Part shown: positions 54,105 to 62,792 of the stretch, in pieces
Numbering within the stretch: the stretch's first letter is position 1
Layout: each line of letters starts with the position of its first letter
From: Methylomonas albis
GTDB lineage: Bacteria; Pseudomonadota; Gammaproteobacteria; Methylococcales; Methylomonadaceae
DNA: 64,000 nucleotides
NCBI RefSeq assembly: GCF_014850955.1
Contig: NZ_JACXSS010000001.1
Coordinates: 124,001-188,000, forward strand
Direction of reading: 5' to 3'
Position numbers and translations under genes: made by a program
The notes under the pieces: generated by a model
Told to the model about the DNA's origin: nothing
Database searches by the model: none
What the model saw: only the letters and a program-made list of their open reading frames with translations

Positions 54105-54229
54105 GTAGGGTGGCTACGGTTTTTGTGCCCACGCGGAATTGAGGCTATTCTTCCAACCAGCGAACAGAAAAGCGTTATCCGCCATTTTTGGACGCTTCAC
54201 CGCGTGGGCACTAGCGTGCCCACCCTACA
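54105..54229. repeat. REP pair (GTAGGGTGG type) reaching into holC
   Basis: GTAGGGTGGCTACGGTTTTT then GTGCCCACGCGG, with inverted partner CCGCGTGGGCACTAGCGTGC then CCACCCTAC ending at 54229. The stop codon of holC (TAG on the minus strand, 54225-54227) is formed by the last bases of this repeat. Confidence 0.85.
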
Positions 54230-54677
54230 TTTTGTGGGTAGTGATCGCCAAATCGGCTTGCTGGTAATGCCGGTAACGCTGCCGGCCGGCCTGTTTGCAT
54301 TCTTCGCTGTTATCCAGTATTTCCAGGATGCGTTCGGTCGGGGCCGTGGTCGGCGGATAGAAACTCGACAGGTTGACGACAATTTTCTGCCAGCCGTCCG
54401 GGATGTTTTCGCTGCCGATCAGGATGGTGCCGGTAAATGCCGGGATTTCTCCGCGATAGATTTGGTGCGGAATAAAACTGCCGGCCCGAAAGGTCCACAG
54501 GGCTTTATCGATCTGTTCCGCTTGTTCCGCCGAATCGGTCAGTACATACGGAAAATGGCCGCTACGGTAGATTTTCTCGATCAGCTTGCAGGCAAAATCC
54601 TGGCGTTGTTGCTGGTCGTGGGTAGCCAGCACGTAGAAGCTGACTTCGGGGATGGTTGGGGGACGACTGTGTTCCAT
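54225..54677 (-). CDS. holC: DNA polymerase III subunit chi
   Basis: A 150-residue chi subunit, which links the clamp loader to SSB. It starts at ATG 54677 (MEHSRPPTIPEVSFYVLA); an ATG 24 bases upstream is in frame. Recognisable HolC features: 'VSFYVLATHDQQQRQDFACKLIEKIYRSGHFPYVLTDS', 'DKALWTFRAGSFIPHQ' and 'ENIPDGWQKIVVNLSS'. As in many gammaproteobacteria it follows pepA on the same strand. valS, which often comes next, is absent; the accessory REP region begins at its last codon. Confidence 0.93.
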   Translation of the reverse strand: MEHSRPPTIPEVSFYVLATHDQQQRQDFACKLIEKIYRSGHFPYVLTDSAEQAEQIDKALWTFRAGSFIPHQIYRGEIPAFTGTILIGSENIPDGWQKIVVNLSSFYPPTTAPTERILEILDNSEECKQAGRQRYRHYQQADLAITTHKM

Positions 54678-54726
54678 TATGCTGTTTAAGCTTCGTGCCA
54701 TTTTGGAGGAGCAAGGCCTGCAGGTA

Positions 54727-54800
54727 AGGATTAACCGTTCGTCCTGAGCCTGTCGAAGGATGACGGGTTAATCCGTCCATGGTTCGACAGGCTCTCGGCA
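54727..54800. repeat. Dispersed repeat (GTTCGTCCTGAGCCTGTCGAAGG type)
   Basis: CGTCCTGAGCCTGTCGAAGG and, 30 bases on, the inverted CCATGGTTCGACAGGCTC, with GGATTAACC/GGGTTAATCC as a further pair of arms. A common intergenic repeat in proteobacteria, located between holC and pepA. Confidence 0.75.
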
Positions 54801-54887
54801 ACTGCTCTTGCGTTGCTTTAACTCCTGCACCCGGCCACGAACGGGTTAACTTAAGCGCATTGAGCTTGGCTCTTCCTGAAAAGACCG

Positions 54888-56372
54888 TTAAACCGATGCG
54901 CGGTTCAGCAAATACTGGCTTACCAGCGGCACGGGCCGGCCGGTTGCACCTTTATTGGCACCGGTGCGCCAGGCGGTGCCGGCGATGTCGATATGCGCCC
55001 AGCGGTATTCTTCGGCGAATTTGGACAAAAACACCGCCGCAGTAATGCTGCCGCCGTCAGGGCCGCCGATGTTGGCCAGGTCGGCGAAGTTGGATTTCAG
55101 TTGCTCCTGGTATTCTTCCCAAACCGGCATGCGCCAAACCAAGTCGCACGCAGTTTCGCCGGCGCCAAGCAAGTCATTGCAAAGTTTGTCGTCGTTGCCG
55201 AACAGGCCGCTAGGTACTCTGCCCAAGGCCACGATGCAAGCGCCGGTCAAGGTTGCCATGTCGATGACGACGTCCGGGTTGTATTTTTTGGCGTAGGTGA
55301 GCGTGTCGCACAAAATCAGCCGGCCTTCGGCGTCGGTATTCAATACTTCTATGGTTTTGCCGGACATGCTGGTCAGGATGTCGCCGGGTTTGCTGGCGGC
55401 GCCGTCAGGTAGGTTTTCCGAGGACGGAACCAGGCCGACAATGTTCAATTTCAAGTTCAGCAGGGTGGCCATGCGCAAAAGACCTAGGACGCTAGCTCCG
55501 CCGCACATGTCGTATTTCATTTCGTCCATGCCTAAACCAGGTTTAAGCGAAATGCCGCCGGCGTCGAAAGTCAGGCCTTTGCCGATCAGGACGATGGGTT
55601 TAGTGTTGCTGTCGCCGCCTTGGTAGTCCAGGCAGATCAGTTTGGCGGGTTGGCGGCTGCCGCGCGATACGGATAGGAAAGAGCCCATGCCCAGCGCTTC
55701 CATATCGCTTTCTTCCAGGATTTCGCAATTCAGTTTGTCGTGCTCGCCAGCCAAAGCCAAGGCTTGTTCGGCTAGATGGGTGGGTGTGCAAAAATTGCTG
55801 GGCAGATCGGCCAAGTGTTTGGCGAGTTCCAAGCCTTTGGCGATGGCTATGCCTTGTTGCAGACCTGTTTCGGCTAAGGCTTTTTGGCTGTCGTCGGCGA
55901 CGACGGCTAAGCTTTGCAGTGGGTTTTTATCGTCCACTTTTTTGGTGGCACTGTATTGGTACAGGCCGTCGTTAAATATTTCGACAACTTGGCGGGCTTT
56001 CCATTGGCTATCCACGCCGTTGACGTCGATATCCAAAAGCGCGCAGCTGGCGGCGCTGACTTTGCTGTCTTTGACGGTTTTGATCGCGGCCACCAAGGCT
56101 TTACGGTATTGCTTGCGGCTGACTTTGCCGCGCTCGCCGAAGCCCAGCAACACGATACGGGCGATATTACCGTCGGGCAGGTTGTTGATCAGCAGAGTTT
56201 CCGCGTTTTTGCCTTTGATGTCGCCGCGGCCGATCAATTTAGTCAGCAGGCCGTCGAACTGCCTGTCCAGTTGGGTTGCCGCCGGGCTGAGTAGTTGATT
56301 TTCGAAGATTCCGACCAATAGACAGTCGCTTTGCAGTTTGTCTAAGGGTGAGCTTTCTATAGAATAGTCCAT
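54888..56372 (-). CDS. pepA: Leucyl aminopeptidase (M17)
   Basis: A 494-residue M17 aminopeptidase begun at ATG 56372 ([21 protein letters not shown]); the frame extends 23 codons further upstream. Metal and active-site blocks: '[20 protein letters not shown]' (Lys, Asp), '[20 protein letters not shown]' (NTDAEGR signature), and '[13 protein letters not shown]'. It forms hexamers that release N-terminal residues; in E. coli it also binds DNA as XerC/D and carAB regulator. It is divergent from lptF with ~150 bases between the starts, the usual gammaproteobacterial arrangement. Confidence 0.96.
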   Translation of the reverse strand: MDYSIESSPLDKLQSDCLLVGIFENQLLSPAATQLDRQFDGLLTKLIGRGDIKGKNAETLLINNLPDGNIARIVLLGFGERGKVSRKQYRKALVAAIKTVKDSKVSAASCALLDIDVNGVDSQWKARQVVEIFNDGLYQYSATKKVDDKNPLQSLAVVADDSQKALAETGLQQGIAIAKGLELAKHLADLPSNFCTPTHLAEQALALAGEHDKLNCEILEESDMEALGMGSFLSVSRGSRQPAKLICLDYQGGDSNTKPIVLIGKGLTFDAGGISLKPGLGMDEMKYDMCGGASVLGLLRMATLLNLKLNIVGLVPSSENLPDGAASKPGDILTSMSGKTIEVLNTDAEGRLILCDTLTYAKKYNPDVVIDMATLTGACIVALGRVPSGLFGNDDKLCNDLLGAGETACDLVWRMPVWEEYQEQLKSNFADLANIGGPDGGSITAAVFLSKFAEEYRWAHIDIAGTAWRTGANKGATGRPVPLVSQYLLNRASV

Positions 56373-56528
56373 GAGAGTGGTCTGTAAATGTCTGAGATTG
56401 AGGGTTTCTGCGGGGTGCAGAGGCTTTGTTCGATTATACAATAGAAAATCAGGAGTGAGTTGTTGAGCATTGAGCGAGGATTACCCAGCGCGGGCCGGCC
56501 TTTCCGGCTGTTGACGGTGTTGGACAAA

Positions 56529-57596
56529 ATGATAATTAAGGAACTGTTTCAGACTGTTACGGCAGTATTAGTCGTGTTGGTGGTGATCATCGTCAGCCGC
56601 AAGTTCATCAAGGTGCTGGCGCAGGCGATTGAAGGCAATATCGCCAATGAAACGGTGATGACGCTGCTGGGTTTGAAAATCGTGATAGCCACTACGACCT
56701 TCCTGCCGGCCGCGCTGTTTATGGCGATATTGATGGTGTTGGGCCGCATGTATCGCGAGCAGGAAATGGCGGCAATTTCGTCGGCCGGCGGCAGCGTGTT
56801 TACCATTTATCGGGCGATATTTATGCTGGTCGTGCCCTTAAGCGTGGCGGGCATGGGGCTGTCGATGCTGGCGTCGCCCTGGGCGGAGGCCAAAACCGAG
56901 CAGTTGATGCATCATGACAAACAAGACGCCGATCTTCGCGGAATAGCCGCCGGTCGATTCAGCGAATACAGCGACGGCGAGTTGATTTTTTATACCGAAA
57001 ATGTCGACGACGAAGGCCGCATGCATAAGGTGTTCGTGCAAAACAAGCAGGGTGAGAAGACCGGGGTGGTGAACGCCGAGTACGGTTGGCTGAAAAACTT
57101 GCCCGGCGGTTTGTATCTGGTTTTGGAAAATGGCGAGCGGATTCAAGGTATACCCGGCAATAAGGATTTCACGGTGGAGACCTTTGCCGAATATGCGGTG
57201 CTGATCGAAAAAAAGGCCACCATTTTGAATTTGGGGCGCGAAGCCATTACTACCGAAAACTTATGGCTGTCGCCCGAGTTACGGGATATTGCCGAGTTAC
57301 AAGACCGTGTCAGCACGCCGTTGGGCGTAATGTTGCTGGCTTTTCTGGCGGTGCCCTTGGCTAAACTGTCGCCGCGCGGCGGCATCTACGGCAGCATGCT
57401 GGTGGCTTTTGGGATTTATTTTGTGTACGGCAATTTGCAGCGGGTAAATCACAGCTGGGTGATCAGTGGGGCATTGCCGTCCTGGCTGGGTTATTTCTGG
57501 GTGGACTCCTTGTTGCTGGTGTTGGGCTTATTCATGTTAATGCGCTTATATGGCTGGAAGTGGTTATCGCAAAGTCTTAAGGAGAAGCTGGCATGA
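56529..57596 (+). CDS. lptF: LPS export ABC transporter permease LptF
   Basis: A 355-residue permease of the LptB2FG transporter that extracts LPS from the inner membrane. It starts at ATG 56529 (MIIKELFQTVTAVLVVLVVIIVSRKF), the family-typical N-terminus; the frame runs 23 codons further upstream (TTG 56460). Six membrane helices (three before and three after a periplasmic beta-jellyroll, residues ~130-260) and the conserved 'EQEMAAISSAGGS' coupling-helix region. It overlaps lptG by 4 bases (ATGA). Confidence 0.95.
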   Translation: MIIKELFQTVTAVLVVLVVIIVSRKFIKVLAQAIEGNIANETVMTLLGLKIVIATTTFLPAALFMAILMVLGRMYREQEMAAISSAGGSVFTIYRAIFMLVVPLSVAGMGLSMLASPWAEAKTEQLMHHDKQDADLRGIAAGRFSEYSDGELIFYTENVDDEGRMHKVFVQNKQGEKTGVVNAEYGWLKNLPGGLYLVLENGERIQGIPGNKDFTVETFAEYAVLIEKKATILNLGREAITTENLWLSPELRDIAELQDRVSTPLGVMLLAFLAVPLAKLSPRGGIYGSMLVAFGIYFVYGNLQRVNHSWVISGALPSWLGYFWVDSLLLVLGLFMLMRLYGWKWLSQSLKEKLA

Positions 57597-58663
57597 TCAA
57601 TGTATTAACCATTTATATTATCAAGGAAGTTGTTAAGGGTTCTTTGATTGCGGTGTTACTGTTGTTGACGCTGTTCAATCTGTTCAGCTTCAGCGATGAA
57701 TTAAAGAATTTGGGGAGAGGCGGCTATGACTTGAAGCAGATTTTGTGGTTTTTGACGCTGACCTCGCCGCGGGTGTTTTATGAGTTGGTGCCGTCGGCAG
57801 CGCTGCTGGGCAGCTTGTTCGTGGTGGGCTCGATGGCCAATAATCGCGAAATTGTGGCGATGCGCGGCGCGGGTTTATCAATCGCCTGGATCATCAGAAC
57901 GATTATGTTGGCGGGCTTGCTGCTAGTGACCGTGGCGGTATTGGTTGGCGAGTTCGTTGCGCCGTCATGCGAACGTGCCGCGCAATTATTGAAAACCACG
58001 GCGCTGAACGACGGCGTGGTGATGCGTTCGCAATACGGGATGTGGCTGAGAGAGGGCAATAGTTTTATCAACGTCCGCAAAATTCTCGATGATGGTTCGC
58101 TGGCCGATGTGCGCATTTACGATGTCGACGAAACCCATAAACTCAACCGGATCACTCACGCCGAGCATGCTCTGTTCCAAGGCAATAAGCAGTGGCGCTT
58201 GGATAGCGTGAAGCAGTCTGAGATCAATTCGCAGCAAATTTATGCCCGCACCGAAGCGGAACAGCCGTGGAAATCCAGCATCGATTCGGATTTGTTGAAA
58301 GTGGCCGTAGTCAACTCGGACAACCTGTCTTTATACGATTTGTTCAACTACATCGACTTCCTGAAACAGAATAATCAAAAGTCGCAAAGCTACGAGCTGG
58401 CGTTCTGGAGCCGTTTGATCAACCCGTTTGTGACGTTTGTGATGTTGATGGTGTCGGCGCCGTTTGTGATTGGCATCGGTCGCGGCACCAGCACCGGCGC
58501 GCGGATCATGATGGGCATCGTGATTGGCATGACGTTTAACATTTTCGACAGAATTGCCGGTCATGTTGGCTTGGTTTACGACATCAATCCTATGTTGATG
58601 GCTATGTTGCCAAGCGCCTTGGTATTTTGCGGTGCGTTGATAGCGGTTAGGCGGGTTAGCTAG
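57593..58663 (+). CDS. lptG: LPS export ABC transporter permease LptG
   Basis: A 356-residue partner permease of LptF. 'MINVLTIYIIKEVVKGSLIAVLLLLTLFNLFSFSDEL', coupling region 'NREIVAMRGAGLSIAWII', periplasmic domain ('LREGNSFINVRKILDDGSLADVRIYDVDE'), and C-terminal helices ('FVTFVMLMVSAPFVIGIGRGTSTGARIMMGIVIG'). Start overlaps the lptF stop, so translation is coupled. A perfect hairpin follows 17 bases after the stop. Confidence 0.95.
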   Translation: MINVLTIYIIKEVVKGSLIAVLLLLTLFNLFSFSDELKNLGRGGYDLKQILWFLTLTSPRVFYELVPSAALLGSLFVVGSMANNREIVAMRGAGLSIAWIIRTIMLAGLLLVTVAVLVGEFVAPSCERAAQLLKTTALNDGVVMRSQYGMWLREGNSFINVRKILDDGSLADVRIYDVDETHKLNRITHAEHALFQGNKQWRLDSVKQSEINSQQIYARTEAEQPWKSSIDSDLLKVAVVNSDNLSLYDLFNYIDFLKQNNQKSQSYELAFWSRLINPFVTFVMLMVSAPFVIGIGRGTSTGARIMMGIVIGMTFNIFDRIAGHVGLVYDINPMLMAMLPSALVFCGALIAVRRVS

Positions 58664-58680
58664 ATAAGTCTTTTGCTGGC

Positions 58681-58716
58681 CTCACTGCGAAACGGTTGCT
58701 TCCGTTTCGCAGTGAG
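58681..58716. terminator. Perfect 15-bp hairpin after lptG, possible terminator
   Basis: CTCACTGCGAAACGG-TTGCTT-CCGTTTCGCAGTGAG between the convergent lptG and 58766-59152 genes. The strong stem fits a bidirectional terminator, but no T-run follows on either strand, so it could also be a repeat or transcript-end protector. Confidence 0.55.
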
Positions 58717-58765
58717 TCGGTCAATGCCTTGAATTTACTACTGTCAGCCGAGGTGATGACGGGTG

Positions 58766-59152
58766 TTATTTACGCGTCATGAACAGATAGAGAAATTTAC
58801 ATTTCAAAACGATATTTTTATCGTCCATTTCCACGACAGAACAATCTTCGTATTTTTCCCGGCCGGGGGTGATTTGTTTTTTGATGACGCCGTCGGCCAC
58901 GCTATATTTGATCGGGATAGTCATTTCGCCAATGCCGCTCCGGGCATCTTCGCCGGTGGTTACCAAGGTGCCGTCCTTTTGAAACTCCCAAGTGACATGC
59001 AGGGGTTTCTTTTCGCGATCAAGCGCCAGAGCTTCGTGAGTAACCTGCCATTTGCCCAGCAGCTTGGAATTGTCCTGCAGCTTAACGTCAGCACTGGCTG
59101 TAGACGTCGCAAATGCTGCAAGCAGGGATAAAAGCATTATTATTGTTTTCAT
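58766..59152 (-). CDS. Small secreted hypothetical protein (lipocalin-like layout)
   Basis: A 128-residue protein with signal peptide 'MKTIIMLLSLLAAFATSTASA' and a ~107-residue mature part 'DVKLQDNSKLLGKWQVTHEALALDREKKPLHVTWEFQKDGTLVT...' whose LxGxW opening and alternating beta pattern recall lipocalin-like domains. Two Cys in the last third could form a disulfide. No specific function. It is encoded on the minus strand downstream of the RDD and small membrane-protein genes. Confidence 0.7.
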   Translation of the reverse strand: MKTIIMLLSLLAAFATSTASADVKLQDNSKLLGKWQVTHEALALDREKKPLHVTWEFQKDGTLVTTGEDARSGIGEMTIPIKYSVADGVIKKQITPGREKYEDCSVVEMDDKNIVLKCKFLYLFMTRK

Positions 59153-59211
59153 TGTATGCTCCCGGATGAGAGATTAATCGAGCGGCGAATATAGCATATC
59201 CGCTTTTACTG

Positions 59212-59676
59212 TCAGCGCTTTTCTTCCTGAAAAACCAGCCGAGTTTTTGATAGATAATCGTGCCAGCATTGGCCGTTTTTATCGAATAGACACCAGAAAA
59301 ATCCCAGGCCCAGGCAGGCCCAAGATAGCAAGCCGCCAACGAAGCGGATGCCGGCTTGTCGCCAATCCAAGGCGTGACCCTCCGGAGTGCATACTTTTAT
59401 TTTCCAGGCGCGCAAGCCCAGGGTTTGGCCGCCGTGGGTCCAAAACCAGCCGTAAAACACAAAGCTGATGCTCAGCAGATACAGTGGATAAAACAGCTGA
59501 TCACTGGCGAATGCCTGGCCTGCATTGAACGGCAGAGCAATTGCCGTGGCTAAAAACCATACCGCCACCAGTAAGAAGGCGTCGTAACAAGCAGCCGCCA
59601 GGCGACGCAAAAAACCCGGCGGGGACGGTGAATCCGCGCCGGGTTTTGGGATGTTTACTTTAGCGGTTTGTCGCAA
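59212..59676 (-). CDS. RDD family membrane protein
   Basis: A 154-residue RDD-family protein. 'GFLRRLAAACYDAFLLVAVWFLATAIALPF' contains the Arg and Asp that name the family, followed by 'GQTLGLRAWKIKVCTPEGHALDW', a strongly conserved block, and further helices. The only initiator is TTG 59676, directly after the stop of the upstream small gene (TAA TTG), which suggests translational coupling. Some RDD proteins have been linked to ion or proton exchange; function here unknown. Confidence 0.88.
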   Translation of the reverse strand: MRQTAKVNIPKPGADSPSPPGFLRRLAAACYDAFLLVAVWFLATAIALPFNAGQAFASDQLFYPLYLLSISFVFYGWFWTHGGQTLGLRAWKIKVCTPEGHALDWRQAGIRFVGGLLSWACLGLGFFWCLFDKNGQCWHDYLSKTRLVFQEEKR

Positions 59677-59856
59677 TTATTTTTCGAAAATCGCCAGTTT
59701 TTGCCCCATATACATGCTCATGCCGACCAGAGCCCCGATCATGACAATGGAAAACAAGAAGGGCGGTCTATGGAAAACCAATATAGCGAAATCGGTGATG
59801 AATAGACTAGCAAATATAGGTTGGTCTACAAAACCCAGTAAAATTTTTTTAAACAT
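59677..59856 (-). CDS. Very small membrane protein preceding RDD gene
   Basis: A 59-residue protein begun at ATG 59856, 9 bases after GGAGAG; an upstream in-frame ATG at 59889 lacks a site. Two short hydrophobic stretches ('PIFASLFITDFAILVF', 'PFLFSIVMIGALVGMSMYMG') fill most of it. It abuts the RDD gene with no gap. No family recognised; the good ribosome site and coupling support it as real. Confidence 0.6.
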   Translation of the reverse strand: MFKKILLGFVDQPIFASLFITDFAILVFHRPPFLFSIVMIGALVGMSMYMGQKLAIFEK

Positions 59857-60022
59857 GCGCTTCACTCTCCGATATAAATTCCCCGTCACCTGTTTAAGGG
59901 CGACAAAGTACAGCCATTTTTATGTTATTACACCAAATATTCGGCGAATGGCGAAATTCTACATTTAACGCAAGGGAATGTAAAAGAATGTGCTTGATTG
60001 AGCTTAAATCTGGCGAGGTGTT

Positions 60023-61492
60023 ATGATAAGCGCGCCAGGTTGTTTGCGCCCGAAGCCTCGAAAAATCTGGCAAACGTCATTTATATTAAGGGATAAAGTC
60101 ATTTTTAGTTTCTTCAAAAAAATCTTTTCACCGGTTGAGCAGGTTGCCGATCAAGTCAATGAATCGGCAGGGGCTAGTGCTGTGAAGATTTATTCGCGCT
60201 CAGAGCACTGCATTTCTCGTGCGCAAATCAGTGAAAATGCCCTGAAAGTGTTGCAGCGCTTGAAAAAAGCCGATTACGAAGTCTATTTGGTGGGAGGCTG
60301 CGTCAGGGATTTGCTATTGGGACGGGAGCCTAAAGATTTCGATGTGGCGACTAACGCCAGTCCGGAACAAATTAAGCAAGTATTTCGTAATTGCCGGATT
60401 ATCGGCAGGCGCTTTCGGCTGGCGCATGTGTTTTTTGGGCGCGAGATCATCGAGGTGGCAACCTTTCGCGGCTCCGAGCCGGAAGAGTCCGATCAGCAAG
60501 TCGTGCATGAAGACGGTCGCTTACTGCGCGATAACGTGTTCGGCACGCTAGAACAAGATGTCTGGCGCCGAGATTTCACCGTCAACGCGCTGTATTACAA
60601 CATCCGCGATTTTTCCGTGGTCGATTATACCGGCGGCATGCAGGACCATGCGGCCGCGGTGATACGGCTGATCGGCGATCCGGAAGTGCGCTATCGGGAA
60701 GACCCGGTGCGGATGCTGCGCGCCATCCGGTTTGCGGTGAAGCTGGGCTTTACCCTGCACCCCGATACCGAAAAACCGATTTACGCGCAAGCTGATCTGC
60801 TAAAGAGCATCCCCTCGGCACGCCTTTACGATGAAGTCATCAAGTTGTTTTTGTCCGGTTACGGCCTGCAAACCTTCGAAATGCTCAGACATTACGGCTT
60901 ATTTGCGATTTTGTTTCCGGATTCCGACCGCTGTCTGGCCAGCGAAGACCACGATTTTCCGCGCCTGTTTTTGATCAGGGCTTTGGAAAACTCCGATACC
61001 CGCTTTAACGACGGCAAAACCCTGACACCTTATTTTTTACTGGCGGCCTTATTGTGGGAGCCGTTGCAATTGGCCGCGCAAAAACGCATCAGCCACGGTG
61101 AAAACGAAACACTGGCCTATCAAAACGCCGCCAACGAAGTGCTGACCAGACAGATCAAAATTACCGCGCTACCGCGGCATATTACGCAATCTATGCGCGA
61201 AGTTTGGTTCTTACAGAATAAGTTTTCCAGAACGGTTGGACCTCGGCCTTACCGGTTGCTGGAGCAGCCAAAATTTAGAGCGGCTTACGATTTTTTACGG
61301 CTGCGTGCGGAAACCGGCGGTGCCGATCCTGAGCTGGTCGAGTGGTGGACAGGTTTTCAAGAAGCCGACGAAGTGGAGCGTGAAAAAATGACCGCGCCGC
61401 CCAAATCCGGCAACGGCAAATCCCGTAATCGCAAAACCGGTCGTTACCGTTCTCGAGCTAAACCGGCTTCCATCGGCAATGATTCCCCCTAA
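60023..61492 (+). CDS. pcnB: Poly(A) polymerase I
   Basis: A 489-residue nucleotidyltransferase that adds 3' poly(A) tails and so speeds RNA decay. Signature 'YLVGGCVRDLLLGREPKDFDVATNASPEQIKQVFRNCRIIGRRFRLAHVFFG', with catalytic D-x-D in KDFDVA, then 'VATFRG', 'RRDFTVNALYY', and 'YREDPVRMLRAIRFAVKLGF'. The basic C-terminal tail ('PPKSGNGKSRNRKTGRYRSR') is typical of bacterial PAP rather than CCA-adding enzyme. Start ATG 60023 has GAGG at -10 but gives ~20 residues more than usual before the conserved part. Overlaps folK by 14 bases; heads the folK-panBCD group. Confidence 0.94.
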   Translation: MISAPGCLRPKPRKIWQTSFILRDKVIFSFFKKIFSPVEQVADQVNESAGASAVKIYSRSEHCISRAQISENALKVLQRLKKADYEVYLVGGCVRDLLLGREPKDFDVATNASPEQIKQVFRNCRIIGRRFRLAHVFFGREIIEVATFRGSEPEESDQQVVHEDGRLLRDNVFGTLEQDVWRRDFTVNALYYNIRDFSVVDYTGGMQDHAAAVIRLIGDPEVRYREDPVRMLRAIRFAVKLGFTLHPDTEKPIYAQADLLKSIPSARLYDEVIKLFLSGYGLQTFEMLRHYGLFAILFPDSDRCLASEDHDFPRLFLIRALENSDTRFNDGKTLTPYFLLAALLWEPLQLAAQKRISHGENETLAYQNAANEVLTRQIKITALPRHITQSMREVWFLQNKFSRTVGPRPYRLLEQPKFRAAYDFLRLRAETGGADPELVEWWTGFQEADEVEREKMTAPPKSGNGKSRNRKTGRYRSRAKPASIGNDSP

Positions 61493-61982
61493 AGAAGGTG
61501 TCGAGGCCTATATAGGCTTGGGCAGCAATCTCGAAGACTCTGTCGGTCATGTCAGTCGGGCCAGAGCGGAAATCGCGGCCTTGCCGGGCGTTGCCGAAAT
61601 TGGCTTTTCACCCTTGTATCGCAGTGTCCCGGTCGGCCCGCAAGATCAACCCGATTACGTGAATGCGGTGCTGCGAATTTCGACCGAGTTGGAACCTTTG
61701 GTTTTGCTCAGACAGTTACAGCAAATCGAAAACCAGCATGGTCGGCTGCGCAGTGTGCGTTGGGGAGCCAGAACCCTGGATTTGGATGTATTGCTTTACG
61801 CGCAACAGAGCATTAACGAACCGGACCTGATTGTGCCGCATCCCGAGTTGGCCAAGCGCGCGTTTGTGTTATACCCATTGGCCGATGTGTCTAGCAGTGA
61901 CCTAATGATTCCGGGTCTGGATTCGTTATCGCAGCTATTGGCAGCTTGCCCAGCCGACGGTTTGCGGAAAATAGCTTCATGA
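61479..61982 (+). CDS. folK: 2-amino-4-hydroxy-6-hydroxymethyldihydropteridine pyrophosphokinase
   Basis: A 167-residue HPPK, which pyrophosphorylates 6-hydroxymethyl-dihydropterin with ATP in folate synthesis. 'AYIGLGSNLEDSVGHV', 'SPLYRSVPVGPQDQPDYVNAVLRIST', and the HPPK signature 'VRWGARTLDLDVLLYAQ' with the two metal Asp residues, then 'IVPHPELAKRAFVLYPLADV'. It overlaps both neighbours (14 bases with pcnB, ATGA with panB), indicating an operon. Confidence 0.96.
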   Translation: MIPPKEGVEAYIGLGSNLEDSVGHVSRARAEIAALPGVAEIGFSPLYRSVPVGPQDQPDYVNAVLRISTELEPLVLLRQLQQIENQHGRLRSVRWGARTLDLDVLLYAQQSINEPDLIVPHPELAKRAFVLYPLADVSSSDLMIPGLDSLSQLLAACPADGLRKIAS

Positions 61983-62788
61983 GTCTATACGCGGATGGCT
62001 TAAAGGCCCTGACTATCAGCGATCTGGCAGCGATGAAACGGTCCGGCGAAAAAATCAGCTGCCTAACGGCTTACGACGCCAGTTTCAGCGCGTTGCTGGA
62101 CCGGGCCGGTATTGATGTGTTGCTAATCGGCGATTCGCTGGGCATGGTGATTCAAGGGCACAGCAGTACCCTGCCGGTCACGGTGGGCGATATGGTGTAT
62201 CACAGCCGTAATGTGGCAATGGCCAGAAAGCGAGCTTTCGTGATTACCGATTTGCCGTTTGCCAGCTACGCTACGCCCGAACAGGCTTTGGCTAATGCAG
62301 CAAGCTTGATGGCGGTTGGTGGTGCGCAAATGGTCAAGCTGGAAGGTGCCAAAATCGATGTCATCGGCTTTTTGGTCGAACAAGGTATTCCGGTCTGCGG
62401 TCATCTGGGTCTGTTGCCGCAATCGGTGAATCGCTTGGGCGGCTATAAGGTGCAAGGGCGGGAAGAGCAGCAAGCTCGGCAAATCGTGGCGGATGCCGAA
62501 AAAATCGAACAAGCGGGTGCCGGCCTGTTAGTGCTGGAATGCGTACCTGCGCAACTGGCCGCCGAAATAAGTCAGCGCCTGAGTATTCCGACCATCGGCA
62601 TCGGCGCCGGCGTCGATTGCGATGGTCAGGTATTGGTGTTGTATGACATGTTGAATATCAGCACCGGCAAGCGGCCACGTTTTTCCAAAGACTTTATGGC
62701 CGATGCCTCCAGCATAGAAGAGGCGGTACGGCATTATCATCAAGCGGTTAAATCCGCGCAGTTTCCAGCTTCCGAACACAGTTATTAG
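61979..62788 (+). CDS. panB: 3-methyl-2-oxobutanoate hydroxymethyltransferase
   Basis: A 269-residue enzyme that makes ketopantoate from 2-oxoisovalerate and methylene-THF, first step of pantothenate synthesis. It starts at ATG 61979, overlapping the folK stop (ATGA). 'ISCLTAYDASFSALLDRAGIDVLLIGDSLGMVIQGH' (metal Asp), 'VFVITDLPF'-like 'RAFVITDLPFASY', 'VKLEGAKIDVIGFLVEQGIPVCGHLGLLPQSV', and 'TIGIGAGVDCDGQVLVLYDML'. Length normal. Confidence 0.96.
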   Translation: MSLYADGLKALTISDLAAMKRSGEKISCLTAYDASFSALLDRAGIDVLLIGDSLGMVIQGHSSTLPVTVGDMVYHSRNVAMARKRAFVITDLPFASYATPEQALANAASLMAVGGAQMVKLEGAKIDVIGFLVEQGIPVCGHLGLLPQSVNRLGGYKVQGREEQQARQIVADAEKIEQAGAGLLVLECVPAQLAAEISQRLSIPTIGIGAGVDCDGQVLVLYDMLNISTGKRPRFSKDFMADASSIEEAVRHYHQAVKSAQFPASEHSY

Positions 62789-62792
62789 GCGT

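Noticed and set aside
58681..58716. Hairpin after lptG as a certain Rho-independent terminator
   Set aside because: Stem is perfect but no T-run follows on either strand, so listed only as possible.
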